Shown in pieces: positions 50,001 to 63,934 of a DNA stretch of 64,000 bases. Numbering within the stretch: position 1 is the stretch's first letter; the number at the start of each line of letters is the position of its first letter. The translations under genes and the position numbers were made by a program. A model generated the notes under the pieces. The model ran no database searches, had not been told where the DNA came from, and saw only the letters and a list, made by a program, of their open reading frames with translations. The stretch comes from Ctenosaura bakeri (Eukaryota; Chordata; Lepidosauria; Squamata; Iguanidae): assembly GCA_948474755.1 (NCBI GenBank), contig CAOLHI010001805.1, positions 372,001 through 436,000 of the forward strand, in the 5' to 3' direction.

Positions 50001-50927
50001 TCTAAATACAAACTGCTTTCTGTCTGGATATTAACTTGCTTACCAAACTACAATCAACAGTCTTCATAAAAGAGCATATTTTTCAGAGAAATTTAAGACA
50101 CTTGCTCTTATCAGCAAATTAAAAGTTCATTGTAATAAGCTTACCATGTTGTCCCTCGAAAGTTTTCAAGAGTGAGGTATTCGTTCATGACTTGCCTTTC
50201 TTCTTTTTAAGTTTCAGACACTTTTTAAATTTCAGACCATTCTTTTCTACTGTGCCTTTGAGAAACCATTTTTTTACTCTCTCATGTTGTTTTTTTAAGT
50301 CTGCCATAGTAATTCGGCTTAGCTGCAACTTTTCTGTTTTGTGCTTCTGCAGCTGCTCCATTGGGTGGAGAGAGATTGATCTTTATCTCTGACCCACCTT
50401 GCAGATAATTTTTTGACAGACAAGTATCATATAAATATTTCATATAAATATAATAAATAGCTCCTTGAATAACATTGTACTAGAGAGCTGTTGTTCATTT
50501 GACAGTTTTCAAAGGCAAATCTCTAGATTTCTAAAACAAAAAATAGACTGCACATTTAAAAAATGAACTCTTATTTTTAAAAAATGCATTAGCATCATGT
50601 AGCAGGATTGCATTACATGGCTGTATGTTTGCTTGCTTTAAAAATAGACTATCTAACACATAAGATTCAATGAGCTTCCTCAGGGGTTGATTTTATTATG
50701 TCAGTGAGCTGTTAAATTCCTGAAAAATCTGTAACTAAACAGCTGCTTTTTCACAGGATTTAGAAATGGCGAAGTTTCAATTTGCTTTGCCAGAAAAGCA
50801 GGCCAAAGATTCTGCTGAGCTACACATTCTACTATGGAAATATGAAGTCTGCATGCAAATGACAGCACATAGTACATCTAAATGAGAAAGTAATATTAAA
50901 ACCTAACTTTACCAGCAGCATGCTGGA
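47046..50927. other. Intron stretch with no recognised element
   Basis: About 3.9 kb without a gene or named repeat. The open frames here (up to 86 codons) lack any recognisable feature. Confidence 0.5.
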
Positions 50928-51146
50928 CTGTTGCTGTTGTGTTTTCAAGTTGTTTCTGACTTATGGAGACACTAAGGCAAACCTATCCAGGGGTCTTCTT
51001 GGCAAGATTTGTGCAGAGGGAGCTTGCCTTTACTTTACCCTGAGGATGATAAGAATGTGACTTGCCTAAGGTCACCTAGTGGGTTTCTATGGCTGGGCAA
51101 GCATTTGAATCTTGTCTTCCAGAGTCATAGCCCAACACTCAAACAA
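50928..51146 (-). repeat. tRNA-derived SINE, reverse orientation
   Basis: The left end is the reversed tail TGTTGCTGTTGTGTTTTCAA. The body has ACTTATGGAGACACTAAGGC and AAGGTCACCTAGTGGGTTTC, and the reversed head TAGCCCAACACTCAAAC. It is the same family as 11731-11969. Confidence 0.85.
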
Positions 51147-53488
51147 TCATGACTTCAGCTTTAACAATTTACAACACAACCCTGTACTAAGAAACAAATC
51201 CAATTCAGTCCAATAGGGCTTACTCCCCAAAAGTATGCAAAGGATTTGAGCCTAAAGCGAAAGAAGGCAATGATCAATCTCATAGTATCTTCTGATTAAA
51301 AATGTAATTCAGTAAACTATAGCAAAACAAATTTTTAAAAGCAGTTAAGAGAGGGAACATACTTTAAAGTAATTATTTCCCCCTCTCCTTATTATAGCTT
51401 TCCATTACACCTTTCACTCTATTCCATAAGGTCCCCCATCCCATCTTTCCACCATGGATAGGATTTTGATGTGCAAGTTATTGAGAGACTCAGAGAGGGG
51501 AGGAATCATGGCAAATCGCAGCCCTCTCCACTCCACAGACAGAAGAGTCCACTGGGAGCCAGAAGCCCTCTATCAGCAGTGGAAAAAATTACATTCTTCC
51601 TATGAGCCTCCCATTGTTCTGGCCTTCAGCAAGTCCTTGTTCCAAATGCTATCTTTCACGTGAAGTGATTGTCATAAAAGCCTCCTAAAACACAAACAGT
51701 ACAACTCTCTGTACTGTTTCAACTACAAATTGATCAGCTACAGTCTAGCATCAGAAGCAGATGGCAAACAAAAGGTAACAGCAAAAGTCTGGGTGATCTA
51801 TATTCAGTTGAATGCACTTGAACTGACTGACATTCTCAAAGCAATCTATGCAGTCCATTGCTTGTTCATTTAAGAAGGCTGAAGAGTTGCAGAAAGAATA
51901 CCTATATAACACAGCAGAGAGACCAGCAACAGATAGAAACTAGAAGCGTCTGAAGCCCAATATTACTTGAAGAAGGAAACTAAAGGATAAATAACTCCAA
52001 CTGGGGGATAGGGACAGAAAAAAAACAGGGAGAATAAAGCCTTACCTTGGAATAAAAATAATGCAAACCACCTGTTTCACAGGCAGCTTTCAGTGATGGA
52101 CTTACACACACTGTACCACAGCAAAAATGGAGTGGTATGACCTTAGGTAAGCGCAGAAATAAAATAAAATCCTTGTATATATCCCAAGATTAAGTTCTTG
52201 CACATTAGAACACAGTCCAGAACTTTAGGTACAGAGCTTTCAAAAACATTTTACAAGATGGACAGCTTCTATATCAGTGGGCCATTCCAATGAATAAAAG
52301 ATCCAGAAATAACTTTTGTGATAATTTTATACCAAAATTCTGAGGGAATATCAGTATGAAACAGAGAAAGAATGTGGTATTCAAAAACTGGAAACACTAC
52401 AAAGTAAATACAAAAGGATTTTTAACTTTTTTTATTCTTTCAGTTCAGCAGGATGGCTTTCAGGAATTCAAGCCAGCAGTTGCCTTAATGTCACTACAGT
52501 AGGTGCTAAGAGCATGTGCCATATTCTATACTGCTTCTTGAGAAACATTTTCATCTCTCTTAGTAATGCTCTTAAATATTTGTATTCAAATAGTAAGCCT
52601 TTAAACACAAATTCCAGTCAACTTATGAGTATCAGCCTGCATTGAAATATGGAAAACCTGTGCTACATTGTGCTTTAGAGTATTTCATTTCTTGGGCATG
52701 GGGTGAACAGGAGCTACGTCATGCCAAAAGCAAACAGCTGTTAGAAAAGTCGCTTTTGTAAAGACAACTAGAAAAGTTTTCCAACCATCTCCTTAAAAGC
52801 TTTAGCAGATGTAATAGTGAGATAGTCATAAATTTGTGGAAGGAAAGATAGAAGTAAGATGACACATCTGGACAATGGTATTTTGGTTTAACTGGACAAG
52901 ATGTGAACTTGCCACAGTTCCCAACAAGTGGGACCACATACTGTTATCCTTCTGTTCCACATGGTATTTGTCCCGCAAAATTCAAATGGATCTCCCATGC
53001 ATACTAACATCTACAAGAAACAGCTGGAAGAGGCCATTGTTTGGTTTCTTCAGTGTCATCAGTACCTTTAACATTTCCATCTCCCTCCCTCTATTTCATT
53101 AAGTCTACGTGAACTGGTGGTGTCCAACATGCACTCCTGATCAGCGGTAGGTTAGTCAGGGGAACGAAAACTCAATCCAGGTAGAATAAAAATGGAGATG
53201 GTAGAGAGCTCAGTGGAGCCAACACCCTGGAAATAAGTTTTGCAAATTTGAGTAGTTAGTGAGTAGACAGTGTATCAGTTGCATATGGAAAAAGTTTCAT
53301 ACCCACTCCCTAGTACTTTAAACCCACACCATAGAAACACACAACTCCTTTTTCTAAGAGAGGTATCTGAATTTCCAGTCACTAAATCTCTAGCAGGCTT
53401 CAGTTTAAGGGCAACAACCTGAATACATTGACTGAATTAGTTCTCTAATGGCAAGAATAAATGTCCCTTATCTACATGGATTAGCATA
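51147..53488. other. Intron stretch with no recognised element
   Basis: I recognise nothing beyond low-complexity sequence. The 69- to 75-codon open frames look like chance. Confidence 0.5.
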
Positions 53489-53722
53489 CAGATGGCCCTC
53501 CATATATGTGGATTTTGTCTCCATGGATTCAACCAACCATGGCTTGAAAATATTCCCCCCCCAAAAAAAAATCCAAAAAGCAAACTTTGATTTTTGACAT
53601 TTTACATAAGGGGTGCCATTCTGCTACACCACTGTACATAATGGGACTTGAGCATCCACGAATTTTAGTATGTATGGGGGGTCCTGAAACCAAACCCTAA
53701 CAGATACCAATGGTCCACATCA
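53489..53722 (+). mobile_element. TA-flanked element, different subfamily, ~234 bp
   Basis: It begins CAGATGGCCCTCCATATATG after a TA, with GGATTCAACCAACCATGGCT inside and GGGGGGTCCTGAAACCAAAC near the right end, a pogo/Tigger-like MITE layout. The right terminus is decayed, so its end is approximate. Confidence 0.7.
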
Positions 53723-55139
53723 AAAGTGCTAGAAGCCAGAGTTGCATATGCAAATTTTCCTCCATGCTCCCAGGAAAAATCCCCATGTAAGTGCACATAA
53801 ACACACTTTGCTAGCATTCCACCGGATCACAAGTTGTGCTAAACTCCCAACTCACCTGTTGCAATTATTCTGAAAGCAGAGAAGCACTGAAACAATCAGG
53901 GTAGGGAAGGTTATTCTGGCTGAGAATGTTTCCCCACTGAACAATTCTGTCTCTTCTCATGGCTGTAACTGCTCTGATAGCCTCTGTCATTTAAGTGATT
54001 GGAGAGAGGAAAGAGACCTGGAAAGAGTTTTCTCCAGATCCAAACTAAAACAAAAACAAAAAACACCTTATTCAACTGTCATTTCTTTCCTCTTGCAATG
54101 ACTCCTCTTAAAAGGACAGACCTTTGCAGTACTTTGCAAATGTCCACATTAATGTTAGAATAAGCACCTGTTAGAAAACTGATCTGGTGAAATTACTATT
54201 GTGCTTTTGTGAAATGCTCATAAAATTTTCTATCAACTAATAGGGATCTTGCTTTACCCACAACACATGTGGCTCAGCTACCATTAAGGATTAAGAGATC
54301 CTCATTGTGAAAATTGTTCTATGTAATCTAAATGTATTTCTTCTGCTAATCGATAAACTGAAGAAAATACAAGACGACAGAGGAACGGCAACTACAAAAA
54401 AATTAGCACTACCAGTGACTTTCACTCTACTGTTCACACCCTCCAGCAGCCTAGTGAATGGCTACATGTTCCTGAAACTCCAGGTGATAATACAGCTCAT
54501 TAAAATGCTAGTCCTTTCATCAAAACTTCTCAAAATTGTACCTAACACACAAGCGTACCTCTTTTTTCTTTTTTAAATGCCCTATACAGAACTTGGCCTC
54601 TTGCCTTGCTTTTCCACCTCTTATAATACTTGCAAGGAAATAAGGAAATTTTAAAGGGTCATGGCGATACAAAACAATAATGAAGCAACAGAACCTTTTT
54701 TTAAATTTACCTTCAAGAGAGCAGATGAAGACACCAAGATACCACACTAAAAGAATGGCTGGAAATTTCATCTTCTACCTTGCTTATATTATTCTTCACT
54801 GAGTTCTAAGTGGGCAAAACATCCTCCAACATTAGGCCACCAAAAGCCATCAAAGTGTTTGTGTTCCATATCAATTTAACCTTTAAAAGCTTGTGTTCTA
54901 ACTTGTAACATCTACTACAGTGAACCATGTGGGTAAAGCCAACATTGTGGTCATCCATTGCCCTATCACCAGGAGAAACAGCCAATCTATTAGATCTTCC
55001 CAAATGACTTTACTTGTTGAAAGGCTACAAAACCAGTATAGGAATATGACTGAAAAAGTGTGGCAATTACACCATTCTTGCAATGCCAAAAACCTAGCTC
55101 TTCATCTTACTTAATGCAATGACTGTAGAAGAGTGCAGC
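53723..55139. other. Intron stretch with no recognised element
   Basis: I recognise no repeat or gene here. Confidence 0.5.
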
Positions 55140-55159
55140 AGGACTCTATGATCATCTAC

Positions 55160-55434
55160 CACATTGAGTATTTACAATATTTCTTGTCCCCCTTTAAGGG
55201 CAAAAGCCCTTCCAAGACAATTTACCTGGTGAACTGTTTTGTTAATAGTTAATTGATGGACTGTTAATTGCTGTGTGTTTTAAGGGGTTGGTTTAGGTGG
55301 GTTGGTGGGTGGGGAGGATTGGGTATGTTTTTAATGTCTTTTAATGTATTTAATGTATTTCATGTTGTTCGCTGCCTCGATCCATGTAGAGAGGCGGGAT
55401 AGAAATAAATCATCATCATCATCATCATCATCAT
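55160..55434 (+). repeat. L2-like LINE 3' tail ending in (ATC)n
   Basis: It ends TTCGCTGCCTCGATCCATGT, then AGAGAGGCGGGATAGAAATA and eight ATC triplets (55410-55434). The AGGCGGGAT..AAATAAA end is typical of L2-like reptile LINE tails. The tail type matches that next to the GALNT2 donor at 31319. Confidence 0.65.
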
Positions 55435-56055
55435 CTATATAATAAATATTTACACAATTATAAAACAGGAAAGATTAATAAAACTAACAAAAATAGAATC
55501 ATGCAGCCCTAACTATAAAATCTAAAGTACAAGTGCAGTTTTAAAAAAAAACAGCTTAGTCCTATAAAATGCACTCAGGGATAAGGTCAAAGAAAACATG
55601 TTTCTGAATGATTTCTAAATATTTGCAGTGATGGGGTCTAACCAGTTCCAGATGGTAACCTATCGCATTCTGTAAGTGTGCAGCTACTGTGGAAAGGGCT
55701 TTGTTCCTTTAAAGAACCTTTCTCACTTAACCATCTTCAAAAGGTGACCAACTGAAAAAGATCCCTTTTGTTGGGAAGAAAACCAGGAATACACTCAAGC
55801 AGGATTGAAATCTGGATTTTCATATGCACATGGCAGGTGTATTACACAATACACAGTTCACTTCTCATCCTTCAACTCTGAGAAAAACTGTCTGCACTAA
55901 CCTGAATTTCTCTTAATAGACCTGGCGGCAAAGGCAGAAGGAAGCCAGCACGCATGACAATCAAGGAACCCGAATTCCTAAACCTTTCTTTTTATCAGCT
56001 TAACCGGATGGACAAATTTTAATGCCTTCTTAGAAGCTATTAACTACACCAATTT

Positions 56056-56480
56056 GGAAGCGCTGGCCTTACTGTCAACATTCACCCAAGTTTTGTGCAC
56101 TGTTATGTGTGTGTATGTATATAAGTGTGTGCATACACACACACTCACACAAAGTCTAAATTAAACAGCTTGTAAAATTTATATTTCAGAATAATCTTAA
56201 CCTTAATCATGACACTATCTCAAACGCTTTCAGAAAAGCTATGCCCCCTTAAACACAATTTGGAGGCAATAATAGTAGAGTGTCTGAAATCCCAAAGAGT
56301 AGCCATATTAGTCTGTTCCATCTAAGACAACAAAGAGTGCTTTTATAGCGTAATGTTTCATGGATTACAGCCCATTTCATCAGATGCATGGAGTGTAATA
56401 CAGACTGTGTGTGTGTATGTATGTGTACACACACACACAGAACAAAGCTTGGGTAAGTTGACAGTAAGGCCAGTGCTTCC
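56056..56480. repeat. Foldback element with ~40-bp arms and CA/TG arrays
   Basis: Arms 56056-56096 and 56441-56480 are reverse complements (core CTGGCCTTACTGTCAAC). Each arm is followed inward by a TG/TATG or TGTA/CA array (56107-56153, 56406-56440), so the mirrored structure is longer than the arms. The centre carries AGTAGCCATATTAGTCTGTT and CATTTCATCAGATGCATGGA, parts of a common reptile repeat. Confidence 0.75.
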
Positions 56481-58246
56481 TGAATTTAGATGCAAGTAGC
56501 AACAGTTACAATCAATGCTAGAAGTCTTCCTTTCTTTCTCTTTCAACAAGAAAAGCATAGTAAAGCATACAGGCTTTTTATTCTTTATGCCAAGAACAAG
56601 CATGTTGAGCAGCCACACCATACTTATTTTATACTTACAAGAAAAGAGCAGGGAAACCCCTTAAATATATATTTGAGTAGCAATTCTTTCTACATTTCCC
56701 TGAAATAAGCAGCACAGCATAACTATAGATATGGTTTGGAACAATTATTCAGAAGCAGAAATGAGAAAAATTCACTTCAGCTTCATTAAAAAAAATGGAC
56801 CAGAAGCTGCACCATTGGAGAATCTGTGGGATGAAAATACAGACTTCCTTCTATGCACCTCAAAAGAGTTTTAGATGGAGTCAACATTACTTGTAACTTA
56901 TTACATGGCCTTAAAATTGAACCTGCTTTTTAAAATTCCAGGTCCTGCACCATTATCTCAGGTCAGGCTGCTCTAGGCCAACCTCCCTAAAGGATGATTC
57001 TAGGCTCCAAACTGTCTATACCCAGAGAAGCCCAGATTGTATGTTGTATCTCTGTTCGTTGAAGTTCAGGAAATCTTTTCAAACTCTGTTAGCTCTGCCA
57101 CATAGTACCTTTTCTTGATTTCTTGAACTTACAGCCCATCTTTAAATTCATAATTTATAAACTAGGTATATTCATGTTGCTGATGAGGACATCAGGAACT
57201 TCAGCAATATTACTACTTAGGATACTTCTAAAACGAACCCAAATATGTAACGTGTTTGGATACACTATCAGACAATTTGAACAGCACACAAAACTAAAAG
57301 CAATGATGATTCAATGCCCAGAAGTGCAATTATCATGGTTTCTGAACTACAAATATGATCTCAAGCCAAGTAATATTTTATTCTTACAATTTATTTTGAA
57401 ATTACATCCCAGTTTAATTATGGAAGATTACCACTCTCAATTATAGACTGTGAGCAACACACATCAGATAGCATAAGTATGTTGCATAATAGCATAAAAC
57501 ACATTGAAATATTGGCAGTGTTCACCTTTGAATAAAAGAAATAAAACAAATAAGCAGAAAATGTTCCAAGAGCAAAACATACAAGGTTATGAGTTTAAAT
57601 GTGCAAAAATTCTTACAACCATTCTTACAACCATTTTACATTTTAAAAAACTCCACTTCTTTTGAAGACTAATGTCTTCAAAAGGAGTGGGTTTTTTAAA
57701 AAAAAATGTAGAATGTACAAAAAGTACAAAAAGACATTGGTATGCCACAGCCCACATATATATCATTCTATCATGGAACAATGGTTGCAAAACCAACCAG
57801 CTGGCAGGCATATCCACAGACTGAGAGACTCAACTATGGAGCCCAACAAGCTGATGAGAAAAAAGGGAAAGGATGGGAGATTTCTTAGAGATACACAATC
57901 ATGCAAGGGCTGAACAGAGTCCATGGGTCTTGTGTCACTCAGTCTCAAATTACAGCAATATAGTCTCCTCTGGAAATAAAATATATTTTCCATGACTGTC
58001 AAGTTCTACAACTGAGTATCTAAGCTCACTCATCCACTTGCCTGCCCCCCAATCTCAATCTCTTTCCTTCATGGTGGCAATGGGAAATATGCCACCAGTT
58101 TTCAAATAATACAGGCATATCTTAACAAAGCCTCTGACAAAGAAGCTCCTTTATACAAGGTGTTTTTCTGGAAGTCCATCCCCCACCCCTGGCCCACCCT
58201 TTTCTTGTCTTCTGTCTAGCTAGAAGGTTTTTCTGAAGCATTCACA

Positions 58247-58549
58247 TTGGGAAGAGGTGAAAGAGGACTGGAGAAAGGCAGGTTTTCAGTGCTGGATTGC
58301 AACAGCACATCTGCAGTAGACAATGCAAAAAAGCTAGATCTGGGAGAGAATAAGATTCTGTTCTATGTGTATGGGCTTATGTACAAAAGTCAAGACAAAC
58401 AACTGCCTCCAGAATCACTTGCTGAGTATGTTCAAAGGGCAAAACAGAAATGGGGAAGCAGGTTAGTCTACTTCATTGACATGTTAAAAAGGAAAGATCT
58501 ATATGTTTCACCACCAAATGGAAATCATAAGGAAAGTGGAAGCTGTTGA
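58247..58549 (+). other. Unassigned 100-codon open frame
   Basis: It encodes a mixed-charge 100-residue product (DNAKKLDLGENKILFYVYGL; then a segment with LPPESLAEYVQRAKQKWGS). I do not recognise it. It has no splice signals that connect it to anything, and may be chance or an eroded gene fragment. Confidence 0.2.
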
Positions 58550-58854
58550 AAGGAAAAAAAAGTCATCTCAGGATGCCATTGTCTCTAGAAGATTCAACAC
58601 ATTTTTATTTACTTATGACAGTCTAACCTGACTTGGCTGTTTCATTTCATATATGCATAATGCTAATTTTTGAAAAAAGCATTTGCTGAAAGATGCTGAA
58701 TGGTTCTTCCTTTTTTGTGTGCTATAGGAACCTACCTCTATTCTTTCCATACTATTTCTACTTCTGTTAACAACGTTTCTGTTAAGGAAGTAAAGCCCAG
58801 GAACACACCTACTTCATTAAGTGAGGTATGTCTGTACAAGAGATTACTATGATG

Positions 58855-59515
58855 CAGCCTACAAGTGGTTGCTTTTGGAAACTGTTCAGAAAAATCAGCA
58901 AGTCCAGAATGCTGGAGTCAGACTGCAGATTGGGGATGGTTACAGGGAACATATACTTCACCTGCAATATAACAGCTTCACTGGCTACTGGTCCACGTCC
59001 AAAAACAATTCAAAGTACTGAGTAAGACCTATAAAGTCATATATAGCTTAGGTCCAAATAATTCAATAGACTGTATATCCCTATACGAACCAGCTTATCT
59101 TTTGAGATCCTCATGGAAAGACCTTCTCTTGTTCCCAACACCGTCACAGGCACATTTTGTGAAGATACACGAAAGGGCCTCCTTGATGGCTTTCCCAGAT
59201 AGTGAAGCTCCCTCTCATGTGGGGCTTGAGTGGCCCTTTCTCAGCTCTCTTCCCACAGGAAGCAAGGACCTTTTTATTCAAACAGACTTTTGTATAATAA
59301 CTGGCTGAGGAAGAATGGACAATGTTATACTTCTATCATTGTTATGGTATAATGGTATAAATGCTTTAAACTGTTTTATATTAGTGCTCCATCTAACAGG
59401 AAAGTTCAGTTTTTTATTATTATGACTGGTTTTGAGCTATGCTGTATTTTGTTTTAATATCTACTGTGAGACACTCTGAGTCCCATATTTGGAAAAGGGC
59501 ATAAATACAATAAAA
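58855..59515 (+). mobile_element. L2-like LINE 3' end
   Basis: The frame begins VQNAGVRLQIGDGYREHILH, then LQYNSFTGYWSTSKNNSKY, the L2 C-terminal pattern (VQNAAAR...HI...LHWLPV). Further on are GAAAGGGCCTCCTTGATGGC and GCAAGGACCTTTTTATTCAA, and the tail ends GGGCATAAATACAATAAAAATAAAA. Several stops interrupt it. Confidence 0.8.
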
Positions 59516-62500
59516 ATAAAATGAAAGGATTTAAGTAAAATAAGCTGAAAACCAAAAAAGGGATGAGGTGACAAGGGGAGGGGTAGCAGAAAGAATAAGG
59601 AAAGGGAGAGATTAATGAATGGATGGTGAGAACAAGTGAAAGAGACTGAGAATATCACTCCCCAAATTACACACTGTGCTAACTTTTTTCTCTCAATATT
59701 TGAGGGGGCGGGATGACTTTGGTCCTACCCACCATGTCTTCAAGAAATTTCCTCTTGAGATATCAGCCTTTGATACCTGCTTGTTCCTAGTATTGTCATT
59801 GAGCTAAAATAAATCTAGTAACTGGGTGACAAAATTGGATCAAGAATCTGTTTTTTACGGAACAGGTGAACAATATAGGTAGGGCAGCTCTTCAGATCAA
59901 TAACTTCCTAGACAGAGTTAAAGAGATTGAGCAGTTTGTGTCACGAGCAGTCTAGGCCACAAACATACAAATTCATCCCAACCATAAATAATACAGCAGT
60001 TGTAATTCTCAGCATTCAGTATGAAGCAGTTCTCTGCTTTACTATTTGGGAATCCAGTAACTGCAGTATTTCTTTTTTTATACTGTGACTAACTTGGCTG
60101 TTACAAACTTTTGGCAAGGTAGCTCAAAAGTCTTTCACAAGTCCATTATTCATCACTGATACAAATCCAAGTTTGAGTTGAGTTCCCCATCAATAAAGAA
60201 AAGGTAACGAACCTGTACGCTGTGCCAGCTAATTCTCTAGCAGTACTGCTTAGGCCTACATTTAGCAACATTCTTTAAAAAGCTCTGCCCTGTCAAACAC
60301 ACCACAGAAGAGACTCTGGCAAAGATGGACAACGAGATTGCCATATCCAAGAAGACTATTAAGTGCCAACTTTTATTTTTACCCATTCTTTTTAGCCAGG
60401 ACTGACTAACTGGCAGCCTATTGAACCAAAAGTCTGGAACTGTGTTTCTTTAGAATCTCAAGTGACTCCTGTAGTAGTACAAACATTAACAATGCAGCTG
60501 AGAGGAGGTATTCACCATCTATACCCTCCAAAGGTATAGTGCCTTTACCAGTTTCACCTTCTATACCAGCAATATAGAAGTTACAAAATGCAACATCGCT
60601 CAGAAATTCAAGATACTCCCAAAATTTGTAATTTTAGACACATGTTGAAAACATACATATTTTTGCATATGTAGTCAAATCTATTCTCTGTTTTCATCAA
60701 CAAGGTAAACGTTTATCTTGTGTTTGTTACTACTGATATGTTTTAATTATTATACACTGCTCTGGAATTTCCAGATATAATTGGTCTAATCCAGATCCAT
60801 TATTTGTAGTTAACTAAATAAATAAATAATACACTTAATTTTTTTGAACTATTAAACTATTACTATTCTCTCTGGTTATCCCAAACGTATCAGCTAGCCA
60901 TATCTCAGGCATTTCCTATCTGGAAGATCCCTTATTTCAACATATTAGTTAAAAGCCTCTCAGTATGACTAACACGAGACAGGACTAACAGGAGTCAGCG
61001 CCTAACTTGATTCAGCAGCATGACATATGTAAAAGTTCTAGAAATTTTGACGTTATGAAAAAAAAACCAAAAAAACCCAGACATGGCGGGGGGCAGGGTC
61101 CAGGGAGAAAAAATGGATTTTGCAGAACATATGAGAGGAAATGTGATATTAGCAGTCCTTAGATAAAATCACTTTGTTACTTTAAGAAAGTAATATATAC
61201 TATACATATGATAAAATTATTTTAATTTTGGTTTGTATAAAGTTATCAAGTTTGCTATATTAAACCTGCAGTGCAGTCAGAAAATAGTTCCAATCTATTT
61301 CTGTACCCACTACAAAAATTGTTTTTTAATTTTTTTTTTCTGTAAAAGTGGAATTGTAAGATCCTGACTTGTCAGCAGCCTTTTTGGTTTTGCCTTTCTA
61401 TTAGGAACAGATTGGGATAGAGAATAAAAACACTAACAACACTAGTAAAACAAAGAAAATCATAGGTGTATTTCAGTAAACAAAGCAGATCTGTTCCTAG
61501 GCATTACTTCTTTAACAGAAAATCTGGTACCAGAGGCAGAAATAATGGGGAACAAATGAGGATAAGTCCCTATTCTACCCCCCCCCGCAAAAAAAGTTCA
61601 ACATATGTCAGCAAGCATTTTTATCCCAAGCTAACAATATGCACATGTGAAATGAAATGACCAAGGCAGGTAAGTCTTGCATTAGTGAAAAAAAATTTTT
61701 TTTTTGAACCTTTTAGAGACTACCTGAAAGTTTCTTCCAAAATACAGCCAGAGAAGAGTTTCCCTTTCACTAATCTGCATTTTTTATGATTTCCATTTTT
61801 GTGGCCAAATTCATAGATCTGTAGGGTTGTTGTTTTTTGGTGAGGCAGGCTTGCCTGGTTCTTCCTGTCTTCTCTGTTTTACTATTCACACAAGCTCAGT
61901 AAGGGATTCTGGAGGCAGCTGTTATTTACCTTACCAACTGCAGGCATGCACACACAGCTACAGTAGGACCAGTTTGTTTAACCCCATTCTTTCAAAGTTC
62001 AAGCTTTTACTGCATTGTTTACTGCAGATTTGTAACTTGGCAATGAAAATCTATGTTTTTCCACCCCTCGTTCACCATTCTCTCAATCCCAATGCTGCTT
62101 TAAAAACTTCCAGCAAGACAGAGGACAAAAAGAAAAAGGTGGGGACTGGGCAAACATAAAAACTCTGTTAAAAAGGAGCTTCTTTGACAGAGGCTTTGTT
62201 AACAGAGGTAATTTTTTTCATCATTCTAAAGAGAATTATTCTATCATCATTTTTTTTCATCTTTTCCCTCAATTTTTTGCAGGGAAAAAACAGTTTTGGA
62301 AAAAATGGAGGGGAGGCTGACAGGGAAGCAGTATGATGACAGATTACACTGAAGAGAGCTCACATCCCCGGCTACCGCCTTCAGGGAGACTGAGCTGCTC
62401 CTTCACAGTCTCTTGGAGAAGCAACTCAAAGAGACAAGCACAAATGAAAACTATACTCGGGATGTAGGCAATAGGGCTAATGCCCTTCACCCAGGAGTTA

Positions 62501-63424
62501 CAACTGGCTAAAGCGAATATTCAGTTACAACTTCACAGATTAAAACACAGGAGCAGCAAACAAATCTTGGAATGCATTATGTAGGACATAGGGAAATAGA
62601 CCTGTCTAGGCAGCAGACACTTGGCTATCCATGAATATTTCCCAAAAGAATACAAGGTGCTTTAATTAATATCTCATCTTGAAGCAAAGATGCTATTAAA
62701 ATAATCTGCTCAATATTAAACACAGTTCTCATCTTTCACAGCATGTTATTATTGTATTTTTTAAACAATTATTCTGTCATTCAGCTGTCACCTAGAGAAA
62801 ACATCAGAAGAAAGCCAGATGTTTTACTAACGGAACTGAAGCAAACATTTAGTAATTAAATCTTCTTTTAAAAACATAATTAATCATTAAACTACATATA
62901 TAGCACTAACAGCTCCCCCCCCCAAAAAAAACAGCTGCCAACTGGCTGGAATAATTACTTAAACACAGTATAGGGGTGGGGGAGTCATGAACTAAACTTT
63001 TGTTTGAGACAATGAAGAATTTTAAGCACCATGGAATAGTATTTCAGCAATTATTCTGAACAGTAGTTCTGATTAACACCGAAAGTAGTTCTGATTAACA
63101 ACCACACTAGACAGCCACTTATACAACATGCTTTTTACCATCTGTGACAATTTACAGCCAAGACCACAATGGTGGCTTCATTAGCCATACAAACCAAACT
63201 CATACTATATGGTTAAATCAAATTATACCAATTTAAAAGTAGCATAGCATACGACACTGGTAAACAACCAGGAAGCATGAAATATAAATTGCCTGTATTA
63301 ACAGAGGTTTGTTTCATACAATGACAGAACTTGTCAGTATTTTTTATATCTGTGATAAATTTGTTTGCAAAATAGCTTTTTGATTGGATTAACCTGTACC
63401 AGGTGCTATGCAGGTTTTAAAATA
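59516..63424. other. Intron stretch with no recognised element
   Basis: A possible LINE tail with AAAT units lies near 60755-60835. I can name nothing else. The 110-codon open frame at 61827-62159 has no recognisable product. Confidence 0.5.
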
Positions 63425-63934
63425 CAGTCCTCCCTCTACATTCGTGGGTTTGACCCAAGGCATGTGCTTGCTCCCCCCCCCACCGCAATTCTCCTCCTCC
63501 CATCCCTTGCATTCCCCACCCCAGGCTTGTGTTTAAACTTGACTTTTTTCCCCCGGTTTGGGTGATCAAAGCCCCCGCCCACTGCTGAAGGCATGGCTTG
63601 TCCACCATGTGGTTGCACATTCCACTGTGTATTGGCTGCTGACCGGTCAGGTGCTCTTTTTGCTCCTACTCCTCCATTCTCAACATGGCTGCTGGATGTA
63701 ATTAGAACTACAAAATTCCCATCTTCTCTATCTGAGAGGAAAGTACTGGTAAGCCTTTTAGGTTGTCTTGCATCTGGCCCCCACCAATGCTTTAGCCAGA
63801 GGCAAAGGAATGGGAGGGGGGAATCTCTGGAGGTAAATGGGAAGAGAATTACAGGGAGGGGGAATTATTCACAGTTTTTCCACTTTCGTGAAGGTTCTGT
63901 GCAGTGAACTCTTACAAATGTAGAGGGGCTACTG
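63425..63934 (+). mobile_element. TA-flanked inverted-repeat element, 510 bp
   Basis: The start CAGTCCTCCCTCTACATTCG is complementary to the end ATGTAGAGGGGCTACTG; TA flanks both sides (63423-63424, 63935-63936). The right part TATTCACAGTTTTTCCACTT is shared with 23277-23579. The interior is GC-rich (C runs near 63470-63485) and unlike the other copies. Open frames in it are not genes. Confidence 0.85.

Noticed and set aside
61827..62159. 110-codon plus-strand frame
   Set aside because: No motif, intronic, and no support from flanking signals.
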